Source of the DNA: Cliona cf. orientalis
Lineage: Eukaryota > Porifera > Demospongiae > Clionaida > Clionaidae
Reading direction: 5' to 3'
Assembly: GCA_963930775.1 (NCBI GenBank)
Contig: OZ005689.1
Span: 15,438,923 to 15,502,922 of the forward strand
DNA: 64,000 nucleotides
Position numbers and translations under genes: made by a program. Positions 34,053 to 43,789 of the stretch are shown piece after piece. The notes beneath the pieces were generated by a model that was not told the DNA's origin, did no database searches, and was given only the letters and a program-made list of their open reading frames with translations. The number at the start of each line of letters is the position of its first letter. The first letter of the stretch is position 1.

Positions 34053-34710
34053 AACCTAAGATAAAAGAATATGTGAGCGTGTAATGTAATGTAATTAATG
34101 TAATGTAATGTAATGTAATGTAATGTAATGTAATGTAATGTAATGTAAATAATGTATTCGAAGCACAGGAAAAGACATTGTGCAATAATTTTTATATCAG
34201 CATGTAGAGTGGATCAAAAATAAAAATTGAATCGTCTCAGATTTTTGATTTTCACTTTCAGTTTTGAAATACGACTCGTAGTAGTTTCTGACCACTAAAG
34301 TATGAAGGAAATGACTCCTGTCCAGATGGTGCAATGGTTAAGCTCAGTGTCTGCCAACCAGTGTCAAATGCGTGCACTGGTTCGAATCCCACCCGGGGCC
34401 AATTTTTTTCCGTCTTTTTTTTTTACTGCCAGTGATGCTGGGAAGGCAGTCTACGTACACCAACAACATTCCATGGACGATGCTCCTTACGTTGGATCTA
34501 GACTAGGGGATGATTACATAATATACAAGCCCCTGATATGTTACGCATTGGTATTGATATTATAGTAATCAATTTTTGCAACTTGAGATTTTCTGCCTTA
34601 CCACATACCTGACCTATTGTAGCAGACATGTATGATAGGAAATGGTGAGATACCGTTAACTAATTATTGCTTGATAAAATTCTTTTATCTTAGGTTGTGG
34701 TTTAGCTTGT
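34053..34710. mobile_element. TIR element carrying a tRNA-like head, first copy
   Basis: Ends ACAACCTAAGATAAAAGAAT and its exact inverse ATTCTTTTATCTTAGGTTGT. It contains a TAATG pentanucleotide array near the left end and a tRNA-like region at 34320-34400. A second copy of the same element follows directly, with the second left end starting at about 34711. Confidence 0.75.
34320..34400 (+). ncRNA. tRNA-derived Pol III promoter region (SINE-like head)
   Basis: TGGTGCAATGGTTAAG fits an A box and GGTTCGAATCC fits a B box, at about class II tRNA spacing. The next segment (CCCACCCGGGGCC) is followed by T runs that could terminate Pol III. Acceptor-stem pairing is poor, so this is a tRNA-derived sequence and not a working tRNA. 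A second copy is at 34966-35046. Confidence 0.7.
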
Positions 34711-34965
34711 TACAACCTAAGATAAAAGAATATGTGAGCGTGTAATGTAATGTAATTAATGTAATGTAATGTAATGTAATGTAATGTAATGTAAATAATT
34801 CATTCGAAGCACAGGAAAAGGTATTGTGCAATAATTTTTATATCAGCATGTAGAGTGGATCAAAAATAATAATTGAATCGTCTCAGATTTTTGATTTTCA
34901 CTTTCAGTTTTGAAATAAGAGTCGTAGTAGTTTCTGACCACTAAAGTATGCAGGAAATGACTACT

Positions 34966-35046
34966 GTCCAGATGGTGCAATGGTTAAGCTCAGTGTCTGC
35001 CAACCAGTGTCAAATGCGTGCACTGGTTCGAATCCCACCCGGGGCC
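34966..35046 (+). ncRNA. tRNA-derived Pol III promoter region, second copy
   Basis: Identical A-box and B-box strings to the copy at 34320-34400, again followed by AATTTTTTTCC. Retention of both boxes in both copies suggests they are original parts of the element. Confidence 0.7.
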
Positions 35047-35219
35047 AATTTTTTTCCATCTTTTTTTCACTGCTAGTGATGCTGGGAAGGCAGTCTACAT
35101 ACACAAATAACATTCCATGGGTAATGCTCCTTATGTTGGATCTAGACTGGGGGATGATTACATATACAAGCCCCAGATATACGTTGTGCATTAGTATTAT
35201 GACATTATAGTGGGTATAG

Positions 35220-38200
35220 TGTAACGGATCTAGCACTGGATCATTCACATGTACCGCAGATTCAGTTAGTAAATTTAAAGGATTATCTTGGATACATGTA
35301 AGATATTATCAGCAACAGCACTTACAGATAGAATCATGACTGACAGAACTCACATGGTAATGAAAATTCACAATTTCGTTAAATTAGAATAGCACAACTC
35401 AACGCATGCGCAATAAGATACACAACATCCTCCCCCTGTTGAACAGGGGATGTTCAACACTAGCACAAATCAACAATAATTATGATTAACAATTGTGAGT
35501 CTAATGAATTAACACATTATATCTACATACAGTCAATCAGTTACGCACCCCAATATCTTGTCTCGGGCTTCAATAGCAGCTGAACGGCGAGGTCGACCAC
35601 CTTGAGGAGTTTCAGTGTTCACGCTAGAGCGTTCGTCTTCACACTGAGGGATAGGTGGAGTCCCATTATTCTCAGTATCCTCGTCGGTAGTTATTATCTC
35701 TGGCTGCGAGTCCTTCTCATGACCAATCTCAAGTGGATACAGGTGCTGTATCGGTCGCTTCAACACTGTAGTCCGTCCAGTCTTAGATTGCACACGTACT
35801 CGAGCACTACGGATCATTCCATCTGTTCCTGGAATGACTTCTTCGATCCTGCCGACTCTCCACAGCCCTCTTGGCTGTCCTTCGTCATAGACTGTGACAA
35901 TTTGACCCTCTTGGACTGTCTCCTTGACTCCCTTGCTGATTCGGGATGTGCGGTGAAACTCTCTGAGTTCAAGTAAGTATTCCTTCTTCCAACGTTTCCA
36001 GAATTTCTCAGCGGTCTTCAAGAGGTGCTTCATCCTACGACTCAGGTCATTTGCTGATGCACTGTAGTCAGGGTCATCCGAGAGGGGTGGATCTGGCAGT
36101 GACAAAACTCGGTAGCCGAGTAGCAGGTGGGAGGGAGTGAGAGGTTCCTCCAAATCATCCATGGAAACATAGGTAAGTGGTCTGGAGTTCAGTACTGCTT
36201 CAATCTCAATTACAAGTGTCGAGAGTTCATCGTACGTCAGGCTAGCTCGTCCGACTGATTTCTTCAAGCAGCGTTTCGCAGACTTGATCATACGCTCGAA
36301 TATGCCCCCCCACCAGGGGGCCTTCTCCAAATTGAACGCCCACTCGACACGTAGTTCAGTGAAGTGTTTCTTCACCTCCGGCTCATCGAACACACCTCGA
36401 ATGAGCTTACTCGCTGACTTGAACGTTTTGCCGTTATCAGAGACAATCCTTGAGGGTATTCCTCGGCGAGCAGTGAAGCGTTTGAAGCTCCTGAGAAAGG
36501 TGAAAGCATTTAGATTGGGCACTAGATCGAGGTGAACGGCTCTCGTGACACAGCACGTGTAAAGGCATAACCACACCTTCCGTCCTTCAGAAAGTACAGA
36601 TGCCTTGACATATAGCGGACCTGCGAAGTCCACTCCAGTGTAGCAGAATGGTTGAGACCGTCTGACGCGATACTCGGGTAGGGGTGGTGAAGGTACACTC
36701 TGAAATGGCTTTCCTTCCAATTTGCGGCAAGTCAGGCAGCTATGAACAATCTTACGGATGAATTGTCTCCCCCGTATCAACCAGTACGCAGATCGGAGCT
36801 CTGTGAGCGTCTCCTTGACGCCATTGTGCATAACACGTTGATGAGCATCCATCACAATTAGTGACGTCAATGGGTGGCCTCTGTCTAAAAGTACTGGATT
36901 TTGGGCTGAAGAAGGAAGATCTGAATTAGCCATCCTGCCACCACACCTCCACAATTGAGACTTGTCCAAAAACAGATCAAACTGGCACTTCCACACAGGA
37001 AACTTGCTGTTCTGCTCCAGCTGGGATTGAACATCTCTGAGCCAGTAGAGTCTGGCTTGGTCGATACCACTCACACTGTCAGCGGTTGCTGATGTACTAG
37101 ATTTCCCAACTCGCAGATGAAGGAGGCGTACAAACTCTAACACGAGGGCAGTTACTCGTAAGAGTCGGTGAAGAGAGCTGAAAATTTCACAAGATATTAG
37201 CTGTCCGAGGCGAGGACCATGATTCTGAACAACAACTAGAGTGTGAGCTGTCTTCTTGGACTTCATTTCCTGGCGACATTCTTCGGGAACTTCGGAATCA
37301 GCGTCTAAGTCTTCCCCTGGGAGATCTTGGCACTCACTAAGCCACTCTGGACCACTCAACCACGAGCTATTTCTTGAAAGCTCTGAAGCAGCCATACCTC
37401 TGGAAGGTATGTCGGCGGGATTTTCTCTCCCTGGGCAGTGTTCCCAGCACTGAGGTTGAACAGAAGCACGAATACTGGTCACTCGGTTCTCCACGAACTG
37501 CTTCCATTCCTGTTGACATCCCTGTATCCAGTATAGAGCTACTCTTGAATCGGTGTAGCACACAGGATCATCGAGCGTCACTTCTGGTTGCAAGGCGGTC
37601 CGAACACTGACAATCAGCTTCGATAGCAGCAAGGCTGATAAAAGCTCTAAGTGGGGTATCGTCATGCCTCCGAGGGGAGCAACACGAGTTTTTGCAGCCA
37701 CAAATCTCACACACACTTGTGTCTCACCTTCTATTCTCAAGTACACCACTGCGGCATAAGCCTTAGCAGATGCATCACAAAATCCAACCAATCTCACTGA
37801 CTTAGGGCAATCAGGAACGTCGCTGAAGTAGCACCGAGGGATCACTAGCGACTCGGGTCCTTGAAGCGATGAGAGCAATTGACTCCATTTCCTTAGTAGA
37901 TCTCCAGTGAGTGGAGTATCCCAACCTACTCCCGCTTCACATAGACATTGAAAGAATACTTTGAACAGGATTGTAACGGGTGAGACAACGCCTAGAGGGT
38001 CGAAAAAACGTGCAGTCATACTCACAACATTCCTCTTTGTGGGCTCCAAATTCTCCATGTAGTGGGAGACATCTCCTATATTAAAGGTGAGAGTATCTTG
38101 CACAAAATCCCATTGCACTCCCAAAATTTTGTGTCTTCCATCTGTCTCGGCTGACTTCATTCCCAATGAGCCCTTGGCATATGACTGATCTTCCTCTTCC

Positions 38201-41200
38201 ACATTGACTGCCGTGGTTTGCTCCTTGATAATCTCTTCATTGGCATCCACTCGGCTTCGAAGCTCGTCTGAGTTGGTAACGAATTTCCTCAGCTTAAATC
38301 CAGCCTCTGCAAGTCGTGACTTGGACTTGAGATAAAGCTCATACGTTGACTCCACGTCATTTGAACCGAGGCTGACATCATCAACGTAGATTGAGGAAAG
38401 GAATTTGTCAACAAACAGTGGGTCGATTGCTTGGTACCTCCGCATGTGGTGGTCTATCGTCGCATTAAGCAAGAAAGGACTGGAATTAACTCCAAAAACG
38501 ACGCGAGTAAATCTCATGACTACCACCTCAGGCGAATCTCTATTGACATCATGGGTCCATAGAAATCTCAAGGAATCACGATCTTTCTTTCGTACTGAGA
38601 CCATCAAAAAGGCCTTCTCTATGTCTCCCGCGAGTGCAACTCGATGAAAGCGAAATCGTAGAAGAATATCGAATATCGATTGGCCGAAACTTGGCCCTGT
38701 GTACAGGCAATCGTTTAAGGAGGGTCCACTCGTCTTGGCCGAGGCATCATAAACTATCCTGAGCTTGGAAGTAGTCTTGTCTTGTCGGACTACACCATGG
38801 TGGGGCAAATAGTGGACTCGTTCACTCACTTCCGAGGATGGGTCGTCGACAACTTCGATTATCCCCCGCCTCAGTTGATCTCTGATGACAGAATTGTACT
38901 CTGCAAGAAGCGGAGGGTTCTGCTTCAACCGTCTGAGAAGACTGTCCAGCCGTCTACGACACAGCTCAAAGTTGTCTGGCAATGGTGGAGTGTTTTCCCT
39001 CCATGGCAAGCTCACTTGATATCTCTCTCCATCAAATGAGATCTGCTGAACAAACTTGTCGTACACAGATGGCTCGTCCTTTGCTATGCCGAGCGATTCC
39101 AACTCCCAGAATCGTCTTAGTTGGTCATCCAAATTTCGCTCAACAGGGTGGGTGTCTATTCTCAGTGCATGTGTAGCAGTGAGGGTGAGATTGACTGAAA
39201 CCTCCTGTCTGTCGATCGGTCCAGAAAGAATCCATCCGACCTTTGTGTGAATAGCCATTGGTCCACTTCTCCCCCGTCGCACCCTACCAGTGACCAGGCT
39301 CCAATAGAAATCAGACCCTATCAGCACATCAACTTCAAGAGTGTCTCCAATGCTGGCGGAGTCTGCTAGATCAATCTCTAGTAAGTGGTCATAGTGATTC
39401 CTGGCGTGATTAATCGGCTGGGAGGTCAGGGGGTTGCAAATGAATGGGACAACTAGTGCAGTCAGTCTCAAAGTCTCACCATCCTTCGCGACAAGGCCAA
39501 GGTCAACTGCTTCACAGGTAGTGTCGTGTCCTTCAGTGGATCCGAAGGTCTTAATACGCAACGACTCAGTTCGTTTCGTCGGTAAATGAAGACTCTCCTT
39601 CAAGCGGCTGGTGACGTAGGTCCTCTGGCTTCCGCTATCCATGACAGCTCTGGCCTCGATACAACTTGGTGGGTTCACGTTATCATTGAGATTGTAGAGT
39701 TGTAGTTTCGCCGTCTGTAGTAGAATTGGCGTCTGCGAGTCAACGTAGGAAACATTAGTAGGCCTATGAGTGGCCCCAGATGCTTGGTTCACATCCTCCG
39801 TAATCGGACCTGACGTGGTGGACGGGTTGGTGGCGCTTTCATTCCTACGTGGACAGACGGCATGGTGGTGTCTTCCGCGGCATTTGTTGCAACTTCCCGT
39901 GGATCGGCAGTCACGGCTAATGTGGCCCTTCCGCAGGCAAACGTAGCATCTTCCGGCTTTACGGAGCGCTTCCTTCCTCGCACTGATGTCAGTTACAACG
40001 GTACAGGAGCTTGAGACATGATTCTGTTCACAAAAGGCACAATGAGCAGGACCAACATTACTAGTCATGAGAGCAGCAGCGGTAGGCGGTGCCCTTGGGA
40101 GTGGTCTTTTGGGGGCAGGAGTAGAATTAGGATTCGAGGTGCGCGAAGCGGCTGATCGTTCCCTGGCATCGACTTCTCGATCGACAATCTTCATGAGTTT
40201 CTCCACATCCCACTTCTCTTCGGTAAGCTCTCGGCTAATGATCAATCGTATCTCCGATGGCAACTTGTTCATCAGAATCGAAGTCAGCAAGCCACCATAG
40301 GAGTCAGCAGTTACTCCAAGTGCTCGGAGTCCCCTCACGTGCGCCTCCACCGAATCGTAGAGGTGTCGAAGTCCCTTGATGTCATGATGAGAACTGACGG
40401 CAGGTAAGTTCAGCAATGCGTCCATGTGTTTGTTTATTATCAGTTGCGTATTGCCGAATCTCCTCTTCAGTGTGGCCACAGCCTCTTCGTAGTTTGCTGA
40501 GGTCAAGGTAAGTCCAGCAACCGATTCAGCAGCAGTTGATTCCAGAAAGGAGTTCAAGTAATTAAACTTGTCGACATTCGATAGGCTCGGATTGCTGTGT
40601 ATAGAGGAGTCGAAGGAGTCCCAGAAAGTGACCCATTTTGTCAAATCTCCATTAAACTTCTTGATCGATAGCTTAGGAAGCTTAACACGCGGTGTGATTG
40701 ATGAAAGGGGAGTGGCACCTCCAGGATCTGTGGGGGGCGGGGTCAACGTTGGATCAACCGGATCAGTACGACTGCCATCTCCTTCAGTGGAGGGGGGCGT
40801 GGGAGGTGTACCTCCAGAGCGTGTATGTGTTGATGTGGAATCTTCGGTTGGGGGTGTCGTACGACCATCAGCACGGGAGGTATCAGCTGTCTTCGGACGT
40901 TCAAGTGCCTGATCAATATCCATAATACACAGACCTATCTTCTCTTTAATTACGTCCGCTTGTTCAACTTCAACATCCAACTCGTCCTCTGCCACCATCT
41001 CGATCAGTTCATCATCCAATTTCGATAACACGTCTAGTTTCCCAGAGAGCTGCAATTTCTGCTGTCTGAGTCTCGGCAAGTTCAAAGCCTCTCCAGACTC
41101 AAGGCTTTCATAGACTTGACTTATAATTCTAGTCACCGACCCACGATGGGCCGCTCTAACCTTTCGTTTTCGGGTAAGTCCTTCAGTTTCTGGCATGTCC

Positions 41201-41482
41201 ACGTGGTGCTGTGTGATCCAAAGAACCCTTCCAGTGAGACCTCTCCGTTCCGCTCAATCCGGCTCGAAGGACCATGTAACGGATCTAGCACTGGATCATT
41301 CACATGTACCGCAGATTCAGTTAGTAAATTTAAAGGATTATCTTGGATACATGTAAGATATTATCAGCAACAGCACTTACAGATAGAATCATGACTGACA
41401 GAACTCACATGGTAATGAAAATTCACAATTTCGTTAAATTAGAATAGCACAACTCAACGCATGCGCAATAAGATACACAACA
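35220..41482 (-). mobile_element. BEL/Pao LTR retroelement, looks whole and very young
   Basis: Treated as a genomic fossil. It is bounded by two 208-bp LTRs (35220-35427 and 41275-41482) that appear identical, each starting TGTAAC and ending ACAACA on the plus strand, and by a 5-bp duplication TATAG (35215-35219 and 41483-41487). The coding region is on the minus strand. The primer-binding site next to the 5' LTR (41257-41274) is complementary to the 3' end of tRNA-Tyr, and a purine tract adjoins the 3' LTR (about 35428-35440). Identical LTRs imply an evolutionarily recent insertion. It lies within the second tRNA-bearing TIR element. Confidence 0.93.
35533..41202 (-). CDS. BEL/Pao Gag-Pol polyprotein
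   Basis: One minus-strand frame of 1889 residues, the usual size and order for BEL/Pao. A Gag-like region (about 170-330) with KFNGDLTKWVTFWDSF is followed by zinc knuckles (CYVCLRKGHISRDC, CNKCRGRHHHAVC; about 430-470). An aspartic protease (MDSGSQRTYV) comes next, then reverse transcriptase (LRIVYDASAKTSGPSLNDC, SSIYVDDVS), RNase H (GFCDASAKAYAAVVY, CYTDSRVALYWI), an integrase zinc-binding region and core (GVDFAGP, IVSDNGKTF, PWWGGIFERM), and a C-terminal LTPSHLLLG domain. It appears uninterrupted. Terminal residues are rich in Asp, Glu and Arg. Neighbouring sequence is entirely repeat DNA. Confidence 0.93.
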   Translation of the reverse strand: MDMPETEGLTRKRKVRAAHRGSVTRIISQVYESLESGEALNLPRLRQQKLQLSGKLDVLSKLDDELIEMVAEDELDVEVEQADVIKEKIGLCIMDIDQALERPKTADTSRADGRTTPPTEDSTSTHTRSGGTPPTPPSTEGDGSRTDPVDPTLTPPPTDPGGATPLSSITPRVKLPKLSIKKFNGDLTKWVTFWDSFDSSIHSNPSLSNVDKFNYLNSFLESTAAESVAGLTLTSANYEEAVATLKRRFGNTQLIINKHMDALLNLPAVSSHHDIKGLRHLYDSVEAHVRGLRALGVTADSYGGLLTSILMNKLPSEIRLIISRELTEEKWDVEKLMKIVDREVDARERSAASRTSNPNSTPAPKRPLPRAPPTAAALMTSNVGPAHCAFCEQNHVSSSCTVVTDISARKEALRKAGRCYVCLRKGHISRDCRSTGSCNKCRGRHHHAVCPRRNESATNPSTTSGPITEDVNQASGATHRPTNVSYVDSQTPILLQTAKLQLYNLNDNVNPPSCIEARAVMDSGSQRTYVTSRLKESLHLPTKRTESLRIKTFGSTEGHDTTCEAVDLGLVAKDGETLRLTALVVPFICNPLTSQPINHARNHYDHLLEIDLADSASIGDTLEVDVLIGSDFYWSLVTGRVRRGRSGPMAIHTKVGWILSGPIDRQEVSVNLTLTATHALRIDTHPVERNLDDQLRRFWELESLGIAKDEPSVYDKFVQQISFDGERYQVSLPWRENTPPLPDNFELCRRRLDSLLRRLKQNPPLLAEYNSVIRDQLRRGIIEVVDDPSSEVSERVHYLPHHGVVRQDKTTSKLRIVYDASAKTSGPSLNDCLYTGPSFGQSIFDILLRFRFHRVALAGDIEKAFLMVSVRKKDRDSLRFLWTHDVNRDSPEVVVMRFTRVVFGVNSSPFLLNATIDHHMRRYQAIDPLFVDKFLSSIYVDDVSLGSNDVESTYELYLKSKSRLAEAGFKLRKFVTNSDELRSRVDANEEIIKEQTTAVNVEEEDQSYAKGSLGMKSAETDGRHKILGVQWDFVQDTLTFNIGDVSHYMENLEPTKRNVVSMTARFFDPLGVVSPVTILFKVFFQCLCEAGVGWDTPLTGDLLRKWSQLLSSLQGPESLVIPRCYFSDVPDCPKSVRLVGFCDASAKAYAAVVYLRIEGETQVCVRFVAAKTRVAPLGGMTIPHLELLSALLLSKLIVSVRTALQPEVTLDDPVCYTDSRVALYWIQGCQQEWKQFVENRVTSIRASVQPQCWEHCPGRENPADIPSRGMAASELSRNSSWLSGPEWLSECQDLPGEDLDADSEVPEECRQEMKSKKTAHTLVVVQNHGPRLGQLISCEIFSSLHRLLRVTALVLEFVRLLHLRVGKSSTSATADSVSGIDQARLYWLRDVQSQLEQNSKFPVWKCQFDLFLDKSQLWRCGGRMANSDLPSSAQNPVLLDRGHPLTSLIVMDAHQRVMHNGVKETLTELRSAYWLIRGRQFIRKIVHSCLTCRKLEGKPFQSVPSPPLPEYRVRRSQPFCYTGVDFAGPLYVKASVLSEGRKVWLCLYTCCVTRAVHLDLVPNLNAFTFLRSFKRFTARRGIPSRIVSDNGKTFKSASKLIRGVFDEPEVKKHFTELRVEWAFNLEKAPWWGGIFERMIKSAKRCLKKSVGRASLTYDELSTLVIEIEAVLNSRPLTYVSMDDLEEPLTPSHLLLGYRVLSLPDPPLSDDPDYSASANDLSRRMKHLLKTAEKFWKRWKKEYLLELREFHRTSRISKGVKETVQEGQIVTVYDEGQPRGLWRVGRIEEVIPGTDGMIRSARVRVQSKTGRTTVLKRPIQHLYPLEIGHEKDSQPEIITTDEDTENNGTPPIPQCEDERSSVNTETPQGGRPRRSAAIEARDKILGCVTD

Positions 41483-42049
41483 TATAGTAATCAATGTTTG
41501 CAAGTTGTGATTTTCTGCCTTACCACATACCTGACCTATTGTAGCAGACATATATGATAGGAACTGGTGACATACCATTAACTAATTACTGGTTGATAAA
41601 ATTCTTTTATCTTAGGTTGTGGTTTAGCTTGAAAAAAAAAGAATTTATATAATTAATTAATGTTTGGGGGGTTGGGGAGTACTTGGGGAGATAATTTTTA
41701 CATGGGCACGCAGAATGGGTCGAAACTAGAGATTTGACCTTGGGGAATTTTGATTCACGCCTTAGAATCAAAGTTACAGCCCTTTGAAGTTTCCCCATAT
41801 GTTTGTACAGGGAAGCCATGCGTTTGCAATGTTTCCGCCCACGCGCTACGTGAGGGGCGGGGCCACGCGCGCACATAAACGTGACGACCTTTACCAACTT
41901 TTTGCCAAAATTGAAATTTAGGCTGCCTGCTTGCATTGTATGGTTCCACTATGCACCCAGCTCAATTATATGGTGGTTTTTGGACAATTTTTTTTCTGCT
42001 TAGTGTTCAGGTCGCCTTGAAAAAAAAAAAAAAAAAAAAAAAGGTTAAT

Positions 42050-42780
42050 TAGGCCTAATTAAGCATGTGGGCGTGTTCCTGGCACTGTGTGGAGTGTGTG
42101 CGTGTGCGTTAATGCAGGTTTTATTGCTTCCGATTGGGCGTGGCTTCACAAGCCAGTGCTTGGACATCGGGGCCGGGGACTTGGCTGCGGCGATAGGTGG
42201 GCGTGTCCCGGATGCGGTGGTGACCTTTGAACCCGGCCAGGAGGCTTTGGGGGCGTGGTAGGAGGTCAAAGGTGAGGCCATGTCAGTTAATGAGGCACTG
42301 TACGGCGGTGCGATCGAGGGGCCTGTACGGCTGGACGGAAGCTGACGATGGTTTGAAGCGGATGTGGTTGCGATGACGTGTTGTTACTCCGCCCACACAG
42401 GAAATGAGGTGAGCTCTTGCGTGGGCGGTGTGGCAGAACGGCCTCCAAGTGTTTGTGTGTGTTTTGGCCTTGAGGAAGCTGTGTGTTTTAATTGGGATTG
42501 ATTGTGGGCTTCCGGTGGACATCCGGTGGTTAGTAGGCACTTGATTGAGAATGGTGGTCCTTGGGGAACAGGGTGGGGCTGTTTTGGGCGTGGCCTGGCC
42601 CCTCCCTTCCGGCTCGGCTTCCGGTCCATGGAGGATATTAAATGAACACTTCCGGCTCTAGCAGCCACACCCCTGAGACCTGTGCAATTAAAAGGGCGTG
42701 GTTACACAACATGCACCTCACTAATGACTTTGATGTGGTTTAGGTGTCATATCCCCCACCTCACGCCCACGCAATTTAAT
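42050..42780. other. GC-rich core segment of the foldback-like element
   Basis: Markedly richer in G and C than its surroundings, with many GGGCGTGG and CTTCCGG strings. Short frames on both strands lack recognisable domains and have compositions expected from such DNA. No gene is called. Confidence 0.5.
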
Positions 42781-42897
42781 GGTACCTTAACATGAATGTT
42801 ATATTCATGTGCAGTGCATGTCAAGACAACATGCATGTTACGCTAGGGGCAAAATGCATGTTGTATGCATGTCAAAACTAGAGATCATAGTCAAAGA

Positions 42898-43320
42898 GCA
42901 CATACCCCGCGTGCCATGGCAATATCACCCATGACCATGCCTCTTCTTAGAGATCTCTATTCTTTGACTTTTTAGTCTCTTGCTACTCACGAACGTTTTT
43001 GTTCTCTTCTGATATCCATGATCACAAACGAGCATGAAGCTTGAGCATGTGCAATAGACTTCATAAGGTACTAGGTGGGCGAATTTGACGTAGGCGTGGT
43101 CGATACATTTGCATGATTTGTAGCTTCTCTTGGTACTGCCCAGGGTTAAGAACGAGACACAAGGTGTTTTTTCACTGACTTACATTATTTATCCCATTTA
43201 TTGATCTACTTTCGCTTAGATGTTGAGATTTGCTGATTTTTATGCTGACTGACAACAGACAACAGACAAACCGATTGCTTTACCCCTTGCTGTGCATGCG
43301 CGCACGCGGGGTAATAAGGG
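42898..43320. repeat. TTACCCC-family repeat copy
   Basis: Matches 25575-25990 and ends with GATTGCTTTACCCCTTGC and a GCGCGC-rich string. It lies within the CATG-rich right arm of the foldback-like element, so it inserted later. Confidence 0.7.
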
Positions 43321-43329
43321 TAGCATGCA

Positions 43330-43770
43330 CAGCTCATGTAGCAGCAGTAACAGGCATATAACAGGCAAGTGACATGCATGTTTCATGTAAGTGACATGAT
43401 ATGTTTGATGCATGTTTAAAAAAGTGTATGTTCTAAGTAGATGATTATTATAGGTATGAATCTCTCGACGTTTAAACGTATGCTGACCCCACCCAACCTA
43501 GATCTATATGCGTACATGAATATGTACATGAGGGAAGCGATTTTTAACTTCTCAATTGCCTGCTTTAATCCTTAATTGTTTTATGCATGTTACATGCATG
43601 TAGCATGCATGGAAAATGTCCCAAATCCATGCATGCTACATGAAACATGCGTGCTACATGCATGTAGATACAAATGGAACCTGCATATAACATGCGCCAA
43701 GGTTAGTGCATGTCATCACCTGAAATATGCATGTAACGTGCATGTTACATGCATAAGATTTCATATAGGG
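43330..43770. repeat. CATG-rich right arm
   Basis: Dozens of overlapping ACATGCATGT and CATGTTACATG motifs, many self-complementary. A plus-strand frame here (43576-43827, rich in Cys, His and Met) is a by-product of the repeat. Confidence 0.75.
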
Positions 43771-43789
43771 GAGTGGACAGTCTGCCTCC

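Larger units (their letters stand above)
34711..41620. mobile_element. TIR element carrying a tRNA-like head, second copy, split by a BEL/Pao insertion
   Basis: Same ends and order as the first copy: left end at 34711, TAATG array, tRNA-like region 34966-35046, interrupted at 35219, resuming at 41483 (GTAATCAATGTTTGCAAGTT) and closing with ATTCTTTTATCTTAGGTTGT near 41620. The two copies are about 95% alike by eye, so the tandem arrangement is fairly recent. Confidence 0.7.
34034..42010. mobile_element. MITE of the CACTAAGCAGAAA family, split by later insertions
   Basis: The left end AACACTAAGTAGAAA (34034) and right end TTTCTGCTTAGTGTTC (about 41995-42010) are inverted. The right portion (41640-42010) is the reverse of the copy at 12204-12708, so both are one family. 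Everything between about 34050 and 41635 is inserted material. Confidence 0.55.
33706..43770. mobile_element. Foldback-like composite element with CATG-rich inverted ends
   Basis: The left end CCCTATACGAAATC + CTATGCATGTAACATGCATG is mirrored by the right end (CATGTTACATGCATAAGATT + TCATATAGGG). A further internal match, TTAAGGTA + GCGTGGGCGTGAG (33780-33806), pairs with 42760-42790. The ends consist of many CATGCATGTTACATG variants, as in foldback elements whose arms are tandem short repeats. The core (33840-34030 and 42050-42770) is GC-rich with many GGGCGTG strings and no recognisable gene. It was later invaded by a MITE, a tRNA-bearing repeat, an LTR element and, at 42898-43320, another repeat. 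No target duplication was identified. Confidence 0.5.

Noticed and set aside
34320-34400. Functional tRNA gene
   Set aside because: A and B boxes are good but acceptor-stem pairing is poor and the sequence is duplicated within a mobile element.
41607-41949. Minus-strand frames of 64-109 codons
   Set aside because: They lie in a MITE whose reverse copy is at 12204-12708; no coding signal.
42067-42261. 64-codon frame with a leader-like start in the GC-rich core
   Set aside because: No family, no splice context, and composition expected from GGGCGTG-rich DNA.
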